In this document: piece after piece, positions 1 through 9,365 of the stretch
How positions within the stretch are numbered: position 1 is the stretch's first letter
Layout of the letters: the number at the start of each line of letters is the position of its first letter
From: an uncultured Marinobacterium sp.
Lineage (GTDB): Bacteria; Pseudomonadota; Gammaproteobacteria; Pseudomonadales; Balneatricaceae
Reading direction: 5' to 3'
Length of the DNA: 64,000 bases
Assembly: GCA_947501565.1 (NCBI GenBank)
Contig: CANMWJ010000004.1
Span: 124,001 to 188,000 of the forward strand
Position numbers and translations under genes: made by a program
The notes under the pieces: model-generated
What the model saw: the letters and a program-made list of their open reading frames with translations, nothing else
Told to the model about the DNA's origin: nothing
Databases searched by the model: none

Positions 1-674
1 AGGCCGTGGCGGGTGTGTTCGTCGGTATCGAATACCACGGTTTTGCGACGTTCGGTGACTTCGATAGGCAGGATCTGATCTTTAAAGCGACCTTCGTTGA
101 TAGCTGCTTCAGCGCGGTTGTGGCTCATTACCGCCAATTCGTCCTGATCTTCGCGGCTGATATCCCACTTCTCTGCGATGTTTTCGGCAGTGATGCCCAT
201 GTGAGTGTTATCAAAAGGACAGGTCAGGGCGCCGACCATCGCATCGATGATCTGACCATCACCCATACGCTGGCCGAAACGGCCGCTTGGCAGCCAGTAC
301 TGAGCGCGGCTCATTACTTCGGAACCGCCGGCTACGGCAGCGTCGCACTGTTCAGTTTCGATCTGCTGAGCAGCGGTGATGATCGCCTGCAGGCCACTAC
401 CGCACAGACGGTTTACGGTTACGGCTGGGGTTTCGTGTGGCAGACCGCCGTTTACTGCTGCTGCGCGGCTCAGGTACATATCCTGGCGTTCAGTGTGGAC
501 CACGTTACCAAAAACCGCGTGTCCGAAATCTTCTGGTGCTGCACCGGAGCGTTCAACGGCTTCTTTTACACACGCCGCGGCCAGTTCACCCGGGGTCTTG
601 CTCTTCAGGCTACCGCCAAAACCACCGATAGCTGTACGTACGCCACTCAATACAACGATGTCTCTATTGCTCAT
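1..674 (-). CDS. bktB: beta-ketothiolase / acetyl-CoA C-acyltransferase, 5' part
   Basis: Reading the minus strand from an ATG at 674 gives an open frame that runs off the left edge after about 224 residues; the family is about 390 long, so the C-terminal half is missing from the window. It opens MSNRDIVVLSGVRTAIGGFG, has the acyl-accepting Cys at residue 91 in NRLCGSGLQ, and later GGSEVMSRAQYW and DEHTRHG, all hallmarks of thiolases. The closest remembered match is BktB, which condenses or cleaves 3-ketoacyl-CoA in short-chain fatty acid and polyhydroxyalkanoate metabolism. The catalytic His and second Cys lie outside the window. Divergent from the M23 peptidase gene. The class is certain; the exact substrate range is inferred. 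Confidence 0.88.
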   Translation of the reverse strand, partial: MSNRDIVVLSGVRTAIGGFGGSLKSKTPGELAAACVKEAVERSGAAPEDFGHAVFGNVVHTERQDMYLSRAAAVNGGLPHETPAVTVNRLCGSGLQAIITAAQQIETEQCDAAVAGGSEVMSRAQYWLPSGRFGQRMGDGQIIDAMVGALTCPFDNTHMGITAENIAEKWDISREDQDELAVMSHNRAEAAINEGRFKDQILPIEVTERRKTVVFDTDEHTRHG

Positions 675-1039
675 GCTGATTCCTTATCTTTTTTCATTAT
701 TATCGGATTACCTTGCCAGCGCATATTCTGGCGTGGCCCCATCCTCTTACAACCGTCCAAGTACAACTGACACTCTATCACCGCTTTGTGACAGAGCCAC
801 GGGCTCACTGTATAACAATTGGTCTAAATCTTCCTGATTGGCTAATACGCCGGAGTTGCAGAATTGGCGGTGTCTGGATAAAGAAAAATTCATTGATTCA
901 GGTATATATGCGGCTTCTCTGAATTATGACAAAACCAAGAATAAACGGTATATTTGCCGCTGTTTTGTCGAGGGGGAGATCGCGCCTTTATCCTGGGCCT
1001 CAATTCCTCGGGTTCCCTTTAAAATTATCGGGTGTTGTC
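675..1039. other. intergenic region between divergent genes
   Basis: A 365-base gap between the thiolase (minus) and the M23 peptidase (plus). It must hold promoters for both. A TATATA at 903-908 could be a -10 box for the plus strand but no convincing -35 accompanies it. Overlapping open frames here have no family resemblance. I see no RNA gene or repeat. Confidence 0.4.
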
Positions 1040-2098
1040 TTGAAAAATCGGTTGGTTGTGACGCTGACGACGGTGCGTGGGTCACGACAATATTCATTGA
1101 GCCAGTTGGCCAGATATTTTGTGGTGTTCTTCGTACTGATGGCGGGTATCAGCGTCTTTGTATCTAATCCGCTGCTGCTGATTGCCAACGATGATCTGGA
1201 AACGCTGACCATTGATCATCAGCAGTTAAGCGCTGAGTATGAACAGATGGTAGGTTCCCAGCAGTACTACAAATCTCAGCTCGATCAGCTGACCTCCTCC
1301 TACCGATTGGAGATAGATCAGCTTTCTAACAACTACCAGAGTGAGCTGAGTGAGTTGACCTCCTCTCTATCCGCGTTGGAAATGGAGAAGACGGCTCTGG
1401 AGCAGGAAAACATGCGTATTGGCGCGGTTAACCAATCCCTCGACCAGAATTTCTTTGGCCTGGAGTCATTACTTGGCCTGCCCGTATCGGAAGATATATC
1501 TGAAGAACGCGCGCAGGAGCTTAAAGTGATGGCGAGCCAGCGGATGTTCTTCCTTAACGGTATTCCGAACGGCAAGCCGATTGACGCGATCCGTATCACC
1601 GATGGTTTTGGGCGACGTATCCATCCTGTGCTGAAAAAACGGCAGATGCACAATGGAATTGATTTCAAAGCACATATAGGTACCCCTGTGTACGCTACTG
1701 CGGATGGGGTTGTGGAGTTTGCAGGCTTTCATAAGGCAAGTGGTTTCGGCAAGCTAATTATTCTGCAGCACAATCTGGGTTTTAAAACGTATTTTGCACA
1801 CCTTAATAAAATTAAGGTGAGATCACGGACTTTCGTGCGCAAAGGTCAGCTGATTGGGTATAGTGGCAACACGGGTGTCTCAACCGGTCCCCATCTTCAC
1901 TATGAGGTGAGGCATGTGTATTCACCTTTAAACCCAGTGCCATTCCTAGACTGGAATATGACCGATTTCGATACACTCTTTAGCGAAGTAAAGGATGTAA
2001 AATGGGCCTCATTACAAGACATGTATCCTCTGAATCAAATAAAAAGCAGTCCGGAACAACAATCGTCGCCGAGGGAAATAAGTTCAGCGGAGAGATGA
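1040..2098 (+). CDS. M23 (LytM) peptidoglycan endopeptidase, membrane anchored
   Basis: About 352 residues from a TTG at 1040 (MKNRLVVTLTTVRGS); an ATG at 926 in frame would add an unconvincing 38-residue leader, so the start is uncertain. One membrane segment (FVVFFVLMAGISVFV) is followed by a coiled coil rich in Gln/Leu/Glu and a C-terminal LytM domain. Zinc and catalytic residues are present: HNGIDF, then the AHL His, and HLHYE. Such enzymes cut peptide cross-links in the periplasm, in growth, shape or division. It overlaps the bactofilin gene by 97 bases, and M23/bactofilin pairs control cell shape in other bacteria (for example Csd1/CcmA in Helicobacter). Family certain, cellular role inferred. 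Confidence 0.87.
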   Translation: MKNRLVVTLTTVRGSRQYSLSQLARYFVVFFVLMAGISVFVSNPLLLIANDDLETLTIDHQQLSAEYEQMVGSQQYYKSQLDQLTSSYRLEIDQLSNNYQSELSELTSSLSALEMEKTALEQENMRIGAVNQSLDQNFFGLESLLGLPVSEDISEERAQELKVMASQRMFFLNGIPNGKPIDAIRITDGFGRRIHPVLKKRQMHNGIDFKAHIGTPVYATADGVVEFAGFHKASGFGKLIILQHNLGFKTYFAHLNKIKVRSRTFVRKGQLIGYSGNTGVSTGPHLHYEVRHVYSPLNPVPFLDWNMTDFDTLFSEVKDVKWASLQDMYPLNQIKSSPEQQSSPREISSAER

Positions 2099-2451
2099 AG
2101 GTAGTGGGCAAGATGCACATTGATGGCATCTTCGATGGCACTATTACTTCTCTGGATAACATCTCGGTTGGTAAAAAGGGGCACGTGCGCGGTGTGATCA
2201 AAGCGCGTCAGATCATTGTCAGCGGCCTGCTGGAAGGTGAGGTGATCTGCGATGAACTGCATATTGAAGCCGGTGGCGAAGTGCAGGCTACAGTGACCAG
2301 TAAAGAGATGTCGATCAGTCCTAAAGGCAGCTTTATTGGTGAGCGTAAGAAGTGGGAACAGGCTATGTCTGAATCTACTACGGAGTTGCTCACATCTGAT
2401 GTGGATGCCATCGATTCTTTACCAGAAAAAGTTGTACTGACTCAGGAGTAA
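2002..2451 (+). CDS. bactofilin family cytoskeletal protein
   Basis: 149 residues with the bactofilin core: a short polar N-terminus, then TTIVAEGNKFSGEMKV and repeated hydrophobic/Gly steps (HIDGIFDGTI, GHVRGVIKA, VSGLLEGEV, HIEAGGEVQA) that fold as a beta helix. Bactofilins polymerise without nucleotide and scaffold cell-wall enzymes at the membrane. The ATG at 2002 has AAGGAT a few bases upstream and keeps the usual N-terminus, so the 97-base overlap with the M23 gene seems real; the next ATG (2095) would remove the first strand. The acidic, Ser/Thr-rich C-terminal tail after residue 115 is variable in the family. Likely co-transcribed and translationally linked with the peptidase. Confidence 0.9.
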   Translation: MGLITRHVSSESNKKQSGTTIVAEGNKFSGEMKVVGKMHIDGIFDGTITSLDNISVGKKGHVRGVIKARQIIVSGLLEGEVICDELHIEAGGEVQATVTSKEMSISPKGSFIGERKKWEQAMSESTTELLTSDVDAIDSLPEKVVLTQE

Positions 2452-2460
2452 TCAGCAGCA

Positions 2461-3228
2461 ATGTGTGAATTGTTGGGTATGAGCGCAAATGTACCCACAG
2501 ATATCTGTTTTAGCTTCAGTGGCCTGATGCAGCGTGGTGGTGGCACCGGGCCGCATCGTGATGGCTGGGGTATTGCCTTCTACGAGGGTAAGGGCTTGCG
2601 CTGCTTCCACGATCCAGCGCCAAGCGTGGATTCTGAAATCGCCGGGCTGATCAAAGAACACCCGATTAAAAGTCATGTTGTGATCAGTCATATCCGTCAG
2701 GCTAATGTCGGAGAGGTGAATCTGGCCAATACGCACCCGTTTACGCGTGAACTCTGGGGCTATACCTGGACCTTCGCCCACAATGGTCAGCTGGATAAGA
2801 AACTCTTCGATATGCCGCTCAGTTTCTATCAGCCGGTGGGTACCACCGACAGCGAATATGCGTTCTGCTGGCTGTTGGGAGAGATTCGCCAGCGCTTCCC
2901 GCAGCGTCCGGATGACACCGGTGAGCTGAAGAAGTTTGTTCAGGAACGTTGTGATCAGCTGCGTGAGCTGGGGGTGTATAACATGCTCCTGACCGAATCA
3001 CGTTTCCTGTTTGCTTACTGCACCACGAAGCTGACATGGATTACCCGACGCGCGCCTTTTGGCGAAGCGAGCCTGACCGATTGCGAACTGACGGTGGACT
3101 TCTATAAAGAGACCACACCGAACGATATTGTCACAGTCATAGCAACAGAACCCCTGACCGACAACGAAGAGTGGAATCGGCTTGAAGCGGGTGAGATGGT
3201 AACCTTTGTCGATGGGCTCCCGATCTGA
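2461..3228 (+). CDS. yafJ: class II glutamine amidotransferase, YafJ type
   Basis: 255 residues starting [17 protein letters not shown]. Cys2, exposed after Met removal, is the N-terminal nucleophile of Ntn-type glutamine amidotransferases; [19 protein letters not shown] and the THPF and FAHNGQL segments build the glutamine-binding pocket. The whole protein is the glutaminase domain with no synthetase partner attached, as in E. coli YafJ, whose substrate is not established. It starts 9 bases after the bactofilin stop and may share that transcript. A stem-loop overlaps its stop codon. Confidence 0.9.
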   Translation: MCELLGMSANVPTDICFSFSGLMQRGGGTGPHRDGWGIAFYEGKGLRCFHDPAPSVDSEIAGLIKEHPIKSHVVISHIRQANVGEVNLANTHPFTRELWGYTWTFAHNGQLDKKLFDMPLSFYQPVGTTDSEYAFCWLLGEIRQRFPQRPDDTGELKKFVQERCDQLRELGVYNMLLTESRFLFAYCTTKLTWITRRAPFGEASLTDCELTVDFYKETTPNDIVTVIATEPLTDNEEWNRLEAGEMVTFVDGLPI

Positions 3229-3240
3229 GAGCAGATCGGG
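3219..3240. repeat. inverted repeat over the yafJ stop codon
   Basis: CCCGATCTG at 3219-3227 and CAGATCGGG at 3232-3240 are perfect complements around a 4-base loop. No T-run follows, so it is not a standard intrinsic terminator; it may protect the mRNA 3' end or attenuate read-through into the acyl-CoA ligase gene. Confidence 0.5.
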
Positions 3241-3320
3241 TAATCACCGAATAACACCTCTGTAAGCGCTGCTTTTTAGGAGATATCCGAAGTGGCGCTG
3301 GCTGTTGAATTGGGCTGTGC

Positions 3321-5009
3321 ATGGACAACGAGCAGTTACAGCGCCAGGTTGGGCGTTACGATAACCTACCGCAATGGTTTGAAGCTTCCTGTCATCAGTA
3401 TGGCAGTGCGGCGGCCTTTAGTTGTCAGGGCGCAACCCTCAGTTATGAGCAGCTCGAAAGTCACTCGCGCGAGTTTGCCGCGTATCTTCAGTACGAAACC
3501 GAGCTTGAACCCGGCGATCGCATTGCAATCCATCTGCCCAATCTGCTCCAGTTTCCCGTCGCTGTGTTTGGCGCCCTGCGTGCCGGGCTGGTGGTGGTTA
3601 ATACCAATCCCCTCTACAGCGCTTCGGAACTGAAACAGCAGTTTATCGATTCCGGCGTCAAAGCGGTGGTGACCTCTGCGAACAGTGCCTACCTGGTCGA
3701 ACAGGTATTACGTCATACACGCGTTAAGCACGTGATTGTTACGCAGATGGGGGACCTGCAACCCTGGCCGCGTAGCCTGATCATGAATCTGCAGGCGCGA
3801 TATGTGCGTAAGATCGTGCCGCGTTACCGCATTCCACAGGCAGTGGGTTTCGGTGCCTGTCTGCAACTTGGGCGACACAGGGAGCTGAAACCTGTTGCGA
3901 TCAAGAGCAATGACCTTGCATTGTTGCAGTACACCGGCGGTGTAACCGGTTCGTCGAAAGGTGTGATGCTAAGCCATGGTAATCTGCTGGCAAATATCGC
4001 TCAGCTGAAGTCGGTGTTGGGTGAAGTCTGTGTATCAGGCAGCGAGGTCGCTATTGCACCGCTCCCGTTGTACCACATCTATTCCTTCACGCTGAATTGC
4101 CTGATGATGCTTGAGACCGGGGCTCATGTTGTCCTTATCGTGAATCCCCGTGATACGGCGGGTTTTGTCGGTGAGCTGGCAAAGTGGCCTTTCACGATAT
4201 TATCGGGCTTAAACACCCTGTTTATAGAGCTCTGCCAGCATCAGGAATTTTGTAATCTGGATTTCAGTCACCTGAAAGCCACCATTTCAGGCGGGATGGC
4301 TCTGACCCGGTTTACTGAGAACCTCTGGGTGGATGTTACAGGTTGTCCGATACTGGAAGGTTACGGTCTGACCGAATGCTCTCCTGTTGTAGCGATCCAT
4401 CCGCCGCATCTGGACCGGCGCAGTGATACCGTGGGGCCGCCGGTGCCCATGACTGACGCGAAGATCGTGGGGCCGGAAGGAGAGGTGTTGCATCCAGGTG
4501 AGGTTGGTGACCTTTGGGTGCGTGGCCCTCAGGTGATGCAGGGCTACTGGAACAAGCCTGAAGAGACTGCCCAGGCATTAAAACCCGATGGTTGGTTGGT
4601 CACAGGGGATGTCGCGCGTATCAGCGATGAAGGCTACATCGAGGTGATCGACCGCAAGGTGGAGGTGATTAACACCGCTGGTTTCTCGGTTTACCCAAGT
4701 GAGCTTGAGAATTTGATCTCCTGTCATCCGGATATTCTCGAATGCGCGATTATCGGGTTACCAGATGATGAGCTGGGAGAGGTGATCAAGCTGTTCGTTG
4801 TCAGTCGTAATCGTCGCTTGAGCGTGAAGGACGTACGCGATTACTGTCGCGAGCGCCTGACCTCCTATAAAGTGCCGAAGCAGGTCGAGTTTCGAAACAC
4901 GTTGCCACGGACCAATGTGGGTAAAGTGTTGCGTCGTGAGATTCGGGATGAGGAATTGCGCAAACAGCAGCGCAAGCGTCGGGCTCTGACTCGTCCTCCT
5001 ATCACCTGA
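3321..5009 (+). CDS. AMP-forming acyl-CoA synthetase, FadD-like
   Basis: 562 residues, the usual length of long-chain fatty-acid CoA ligases. Motifs in order: phosphate loop YTGGVTGSSKG (Val where Thr is typical), GYGLTECSPVV, WLVTGDVARI, the hinge DRKVEVINTAGFSVYP and the C-terminal catalytic Lys in NVGKVLRRE. It should activate a fatty acid to acyl-AMP and then acyl-CoA at the cytoplasmic membrane. The ATG at 3321 has no good ribosome site; the strong TAGGAG upstream instead serves a GTG at 3292 in another frame, so the start deserves caution. The hinge DRKVEVI departs from the FadD form DRKKDMI, so chain-length specificity is open. Confidence 0.85.
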   Translation: MDNEQLQRQVGRYDNLPQWFEASCHQYGSAAAFSCQGATLSYEQLESHSREFAAYLQYETELEPGDRIAIHLPNLLQFPVAVFGALRAGLVVVNTNPLYSASELKQQFIDSGVKAVVTSANSAYLVEQVLRHTRVKHVIVTQMGDLQPWPRSLIMNLQARYVRKIVPRYRIPQAVGFGACLQLGRHRELKPVAIKSNDLALLQYTGGVTGSSKGVMLSHGNLLANIAQLKSVLGEVCVSGSEVAIAPLPLYHIYSFTLNCLMMLETGAHVVLIVNPRDTAGFVGELAKWPFTILSGLNTLFIELCQHQEFCNLDFSHLKATISGGMALTRFTENLWVDVTGCPILEGYGLTECSPVVAIHPPHLDRRSDTVGPPVPMTDAKIVGPEGEVLHPGEVGDLWVRGPQVMQGYWNKPEETAQALKPDGWLVTGDVARISDEGYIEVIDRKVEVINTAGFSVYPSELENLISCHPDILECAIIGLPDDELGEVIKLFVVSRNRRLSVKDVRDYCRERLTSYKVPKQVEFRNTLPRTNVGKVLRREIRDEELRKQQRKRRALTRPPIT

Positions 5010-5075
5010 TAGCCACTGTTTACTGATTGATTGTCCCCGATTGATCCTGTCTCGCCGGAGGAGACGGTTCTGGCA

Positions 5076-5081
5076 TATAAT
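5076..5081 (+). promoter_or_regulatory. possible -10 box of hrpA
   Basis: A perfect TATAAT lies 39 bases upstream of the hrpA GTG. No recognisable -35 hexamer sits 16-18 bases upstream, so this is only a candidate. Confidence 0.35.
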
Positions 5082-5120
5082 GGGCGCTCGTCCTATCCAT
5101 TCTGATTCTGATCATCTGCC

Positions 5121-8100
5121 GTGAAAACCAAGTTAGCGCAGCTGCGTGAGCAGCTAAATTCGTGCCGTATTCCCGATATCCATAACCTGAAGCGCCGTAT
5201 TCAACAAGCGGAGCAACGCCTGAAAAACCGTCAACCGGTTGACCGGATGGTGGCGCAGATCGAAGAAAGTGTCGCTAAATCGGTTGAGCAGGTGGCGCTG
5301 CGTACCAGCTTGATCGGTACGGTCAAATATCCGGACTTGCCGGTGTCGGCCAGGCGTGAAGAGATTCAGGAGGCGATCCGGGATCATCAGGTGGTTGTTG
5401 TCGCGGGCGAAACAGGTTCCGGTAAGACCACACAGCTCCCCAAGATTTGTCTGGAGTTGGGCCTCGGTGCTCGAGGACTGATAGGACATACACAGCCTCG
5501 TCGACTGGCTGCACGTGCAGTGGCTGGACGTATCGCAGAAGAGCTGGAAACCGAAGTGGGTAAAACGGTTGGTTATCAGGTACGTTTTACCGATCAAGTC
5601 TCTGAACAATCGATGGTCAAATTGATGACCGACGGTATTCTGTTGGCAGAAACGCAGGACGATCGGTTTCTTGAGAAGTATGAAGTACTGATTATCGATG
5701 AGGCGCACGAACGTAGTCTGAACATCGACTTCCTGTTGGGTTACCTGAAGCGTCTGCTGCCAAAACGCCCTGACCTGAAAGTGATCATCACCTCTGCAAC
5801 CATCGACCTGGAGCGCTTTTCAAGCCACTTTAATGATGCGCCGATCATTGAGGTATCTGGCCGTACCTATCCCGTAGATGTGCTGTACCGCCCGCTGGCC
5901 GAGCAGGAGGGCGATGGTGAGCAGCGACAGGGTATCTTGTCTGCGGTGGAGGAGTTGGTTGAGCTGGATCGGGCGAAGAAGTCCAGTGTGCCGGGCGATA
6001 TCCTGGTCTTCCTGAGCGGGGAGCGAGAGATTCGTGAAACCGCTGATTTTCTGCGCAGGGCTCAGTTGCGTAACACAGAGATACTGCCTTTATACGCCCG
6101 CTTGAGCGTCGCAGAACAAAATAAGATCTTCCACGGTTCGCGCAGTGCCGGGCGGCGTATTGTCTTGGCGACCAACGTCGCGGAAACGTCGTTGACGGTG
6201 CCAGGTATCCGATATGTGATAGACCCTGGCTTTGCGCGCATAAGCCGTTACAGCTATCGCTCTAAAGTCCAACGCCTGCCGATTGAGCCTGTTTCTCAGG
6301 CCAGTGCCAATCAGCGTAAAGGGCGGTGTGGACGTGTTGCGGCAGGTACCTGTATCCGCCTCTACTCCGAGGAGGATTTCCTCTCCCGGCCTGAATTTAC
6401 CGATGCGGAGATTCGTCGGACCAATCTGGCAGCCGTTATCCTGCAGATGCTGAACCTGCGCCTGGGTGATATCGCTGAGTTTCCGTTTATCGATCCTCCT
6501 GATGTGCGTTATATCAATGATGGTTTCAAGCTGCTGCATGAGTTGAGTGCGGTGGATGACAAACGTCGTATGACCAGGCTTGGACGAGACCTGAGTAAGC
6601 TGCCTGTTGATCCGCGTATTGGTCGGATGGTGCTTGAATCTGTGAAGCTGGGTTGTCTGTCCGAAGTGATGGTTATCGCCAGTGCACTCAGTGTGCAGGA
6701 CCCACGTGAACGTCCGATGGAGAAAAAGCAGGCTGCGGATGAAAAACACCGCAGCTACGCTCACGAAGATTCAGATTTCCTGACCTTGGTGAACCTTTGG
6801 AATCTGTACGAAGAACAACGTCAGGAGCTAAGCCAGAACCAACTGCGTAAGTTCTGTCAGAAGCAGTTCCTCTCTTATATGCGGATGCGGGAGTGGCGTG
6901 ATATTCACCGTCAGCTGCACCTGATCTGTAAACAGCTGGGCTACGAAGAAAATGTCGAAGAGGCGGATTATGCCTCCGTGCATAAGTCATTACTGTCCGG
7001 TTTGCTGAGCCAGATGGGCTTTAAGCAGGAAAACAAGGAATACCTGGGGGCGCGTAATAAGCGTTTCCATATCTTTCCGGGGTCGATGCTTTTTAAGAAG
7101 TCACCTAAATGGGTGATGGCGTCTGAGCTGGTTGAAACTTCACGGCTGTTTGCGCGTATGGTGGCGAAAGTTGAGCCAGAATGGGCTGAAAAGCTGGCAC
7201 CGCATCTGGTCAAGCGCAGTTACCTGGAGCCGCATTGGGAGAAAAAGCGGGCGCAGGTGGTGGCGTCCGAGCAGGTGACATTGTACGGCCTGATCATCAT
7301 TCCTAAGAGAAAGATTCACTACGGCAAAATAGATCCAGAGCTATCCCATGAGATCTTCATTCGTCAGGGGCTGGTGGAAGGGGAGTTTGATACCCGCGGT
7401 AAGTTCTTCCAGCACAACCAGTCCCTATTGCGCGATATTGAAGACCTCGAAGCCAAATCGCGACGCCGTGACCTGTTGGTGGATGAAGAGCAGCTGTTCC
7501 AATTTTATCAGAGTCGTATGGCTGAACTGGATGGCGGCCATGTGGTGAATGGATCTGGATTTGAGCACTGGCGCAAATCGGTAGAGCAGGACAACGCCAA
7601 AGCGCTGTTTATGACCGAGGAGGATCTGTTGCAGCGTTCCACTGACCATGTAACGGCCGGTCAGTACCCCGATCATCTCGCATTTGACGGAATTAAACTG
7701 AAGCTGGATTACCACTTCGAACCTGGTGCCCGAGACGATGGTGTTACGCTGAAAACCCCTATTGCGCTTCTGAACCAGCTGCCTGCTGAGAGGCTGGAGT
7801 GGTTGGTGCCGGGTATGTTGCGTGAGAAATGCGTGGCAATCATGAAGGGATTGCCGAAGCAGGTTCGTAAGAACTTCGTACCTATTCCGGATTATGTCGA
7901 CCGTGCTCTTGAGAATATTAGCTTCGGTGAGGGGGATTTCTTCGAGGCTCTGGCCCTGCAGTTGAAGCGTTTAACGGGTGTGTCCGTTGACCCGCAATTA
8001 TTAAAAGCGGTTGAACTGGATGATCACTTTAAATTCAACCTGCGTCTGGTAAATGAAAAGGGAAAGAAGCAAGGGGAATCACGAGACCTGCAATCCTTGC

Positions 8101-9029
8101 AGCATAAATACTCTGAAAAAGTCTCGGAAGCACTAAAGCGCGGTCCTGGTGAAAAGTGGGGGCGAGATGGCATCACTGAATGGGATTTTGGAGAGCTGCA
8201 AGAGAGTATTCGACTACGTCAGGCAGGGGGGATAGAAGTTGAAGCCTACCCGGCCATCGTCGATAAGGAGGATACGGTTTCGCTCTCGGTTGTTACCCAT
8301 AAGGCGGAGGCGGATGAGCTAAGTATTGCCGGTATTGTGCGTCTCGCAACCTTCTCTTTATCAGAGCAGGTACGCTATGCGCGCAAAAAGCTGCCGGATA
8401 TTGATCGCAGTATCATGTTGGCCAGTAAGGTGATGGATAAACGATCGCTTCAGGATCAATGTATCAAGCAGGCGATTCGTCGTTTGATGGCGCTGGATGA
8501 GTCACTGCCACGAAACGTTGCTGAGTTTAAAAAACGCTTAGAACACTGTCGGGCTGAATTAGTGGATACGGCAGTAGGTGTGGCCCGGTTTGTATTCGAA
8601 AGCCATCAGAGATACCACGCGATTCAGAAACAGTTGAAAGGGCGGTTAGATCTGGCTGAAGCAGCCGTCCTTGCGGACATTAAAGGCCAGCTTGCAGCCC
8701 TTATTAACAGGCAATACGTGTTTGAAAATAGCTGGAGCCGCTTGCAGCACTTCCCGCGTTACCTGAAAGCGATTGAACAACGGCTGGAGAAGTTCAGACG
8801 GAACCTTAATCAGGAGCGCATGTTAAGTGAACAGCTAGGGATCTTCTGGAAGAATTATCTTGCTCGTGCAGAGCAGCATAAGAAAAACGGAGTGGCTGAT
8901 CCCGAGTTGACACACTTCAGATGGATGATCGAAGAGTATCGTGTATCGCTTTTTGCACAGCAATTGGGCACAGACTACCCGGTTTCAGACAAACGGTTAA
9001 AGCAGCAATGGGCCAAAGTACAGCTTTGA
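5121..9029 (+). CDS. hrpA: ATP-dependent RNA helicase HrpA
   Basis: 1302 residues, matching E. coli HrpA (about 1300). The GTG at 5121 is the earliest sensible start. The DEAH helicase core has Walker A GETGSGKT at about residues 96-103, DEAH at about 193-196, SAT (ITSATI), TNVAETSLTVPGIRYV and QRKGRCGRV. Helicase-associated and OB domains follow (about 450-800), then the long HrpA-specific C-terminal region rich in basic and coiled-coil sequence. HrpA is a 3'-5' RNA helicase implicated in mRNA processing and resolution of stalled ribosomes. It stands alone between the acyl-CoA ligase and a 330-base gap, and is probably a single-gene transcript. Confidence 0.97.
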   Translation: MKTKLAQLREQLNSCRIPDIHNLKRRIQQAEQRLKNRQPVDRMVAQIEESVAKSVEQVALRTSLIGTVKYPDLPVSARREEIQEAIRDHQVVVVAGETGSGKTTQLPKICLELGLGARGLIGHTQPRRLAARAVAGRIAEELETEVGKTVGYQVRFTDQVSEQSMVKLMTDGILLAETQDDRFLEKYEVLIIDEAHERSLNIDFLLGYLKRLLPKRPDLKVIITSATIDLERFSSHFNDAPIIEVSGRTYPVDVLYRPLAEQEGDGEQRQGILSAVEELVELDRAKKSSVPGDILVFLSGEREIRETADFLRRAQLRNTEILPLYARLSVAEQNKIFHGSRSAGRRIVLATNVAETSLTVPGIRYVIDPGFARISRYSYRSKVQRLPIEPVSQASANQRKGRCGRVAAGTCIRLYSEEDFLSRPEFTDAEIRRTNLAAVILQMLNLRLGDIAEFPFIDPPDVRYINDGFKLLHELSAVDDKRRMTRLGRDLSKLPVDPRIGRMVLESVKLGCLSEVMVIASALSVQDPRERPMEKKQAADEKHRSYAHEDSDFLTLVNLWNLYEEQRQELSQNQLRKFCQKQFLSYMRMREWRDIHRQLHLICKQLGYEENVEEADYASVHKSLLSGLLSQMGFKQENKEYLGARNKRFHIFPGSMLFKKSPKWVMASELVETSRLFARMVAKVEPEWAEKLAPHLVKRSYLEPHWEKKRAQVVASEQVTLYGLIIIPKRKIHYGKIDPELSHEIFIRQGLVEGEFDTRGKFFQHNQSLLRDIEDLEAKSRRRDLLVDEEQLFQFYQSRMAELDGGHVVNGSGFEHWRKSVEQDNAKALFMTEEDLLQRSTDHVTAGQYPDHLAFDGIKLKLDYHFEPGARDDGVTLKTPIALLNQLPAERLEWLVPGMLREKCVAIMKGLPKQVRKNFVPIPDYVDRALENISFGEGDFFEALALQLKRLTGVSVDPQLLKAVELDDHFKFNLRLVNEKGKKQGESRDLQSLQHKYSEKVSEALKRGPGEKWGRDGITEWDFGELQESIRLRQAGGIEVEAYPAIVDKEDTVSLSVVTHKAEADELSIAGIVRLATFSLSEQVRYARKKLPDIDRSIMLASKVMDKRSLQDQCIKQAIRRLMALDESLPRNVAEFKKRLEHCRAELVDTAVGVARFVFESHQRYHAIQKQLKGRLDLAEAAVLADIKGQLAALINRQYVFENSWSRLQHFPRYLKAIEQRLEKFRRNLNQERMLSEQLGIFWKNYLARAEQHKKNGVADPELTHFRWMIEEYRVSLFAQQLGTDYPVSDKRLKQQWAKVQL

Positions 9030-9365
9030 TTCAGGTCATGGTTAGACCTTTGTTGTATGCGATTAGTAGGGGGTGAGTAGTTGCATGCCTCTCGACGGTA
9101 TGCTGTAATGCGGAAAATTTAGCTGAAGCCGAACCTGAATAAGGCTGATACAGGAACTAAATCAATCATAGAATTGATATGTATCGGTTATAAAAAATAC
9201 GGCTTAACGGCGTAATTCGAATAGATTGCTCAACGGAATCTATTTGAAAACAAGATGATTTATAGTATTTTTCTGACAGCGCCAGTTTAATAAGGTGCGA
9301 TAAGAAAAATTAAAAACACAAAAAAAATCACTACTAGTACGTTGAAAATTGAAGGGGAAATTTTG
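9030..9365. other. porin upstream region with two inverted repeats
   Basis: A 336-base gap between hrpA and the porin. It holds two perfect inverted repeats: ATCAAT-N6-ATTGAT at 9161-9178 and AATAGATT-N9-AATCTATT at 9220-9244. A TTGAAA at 9244-9249 with TATTTT at 9266-9271 (16-base spacer) is a candidate promoter directly abutting the second repeat. This leaves an untranslated leader of about 85 bases, typical for a regulated outer-membrane protein. The binding protein cannot be named from sequence alone. Confidence 0.4.

Noticed and set aside
926-1039. ATG at 926 as the start of the M23 peptidase
   Set aside because: The extra 38 residues are not signal- or membrane-like and have no ribosome site; the conserved-looking basic N-terminus begins at 1040.
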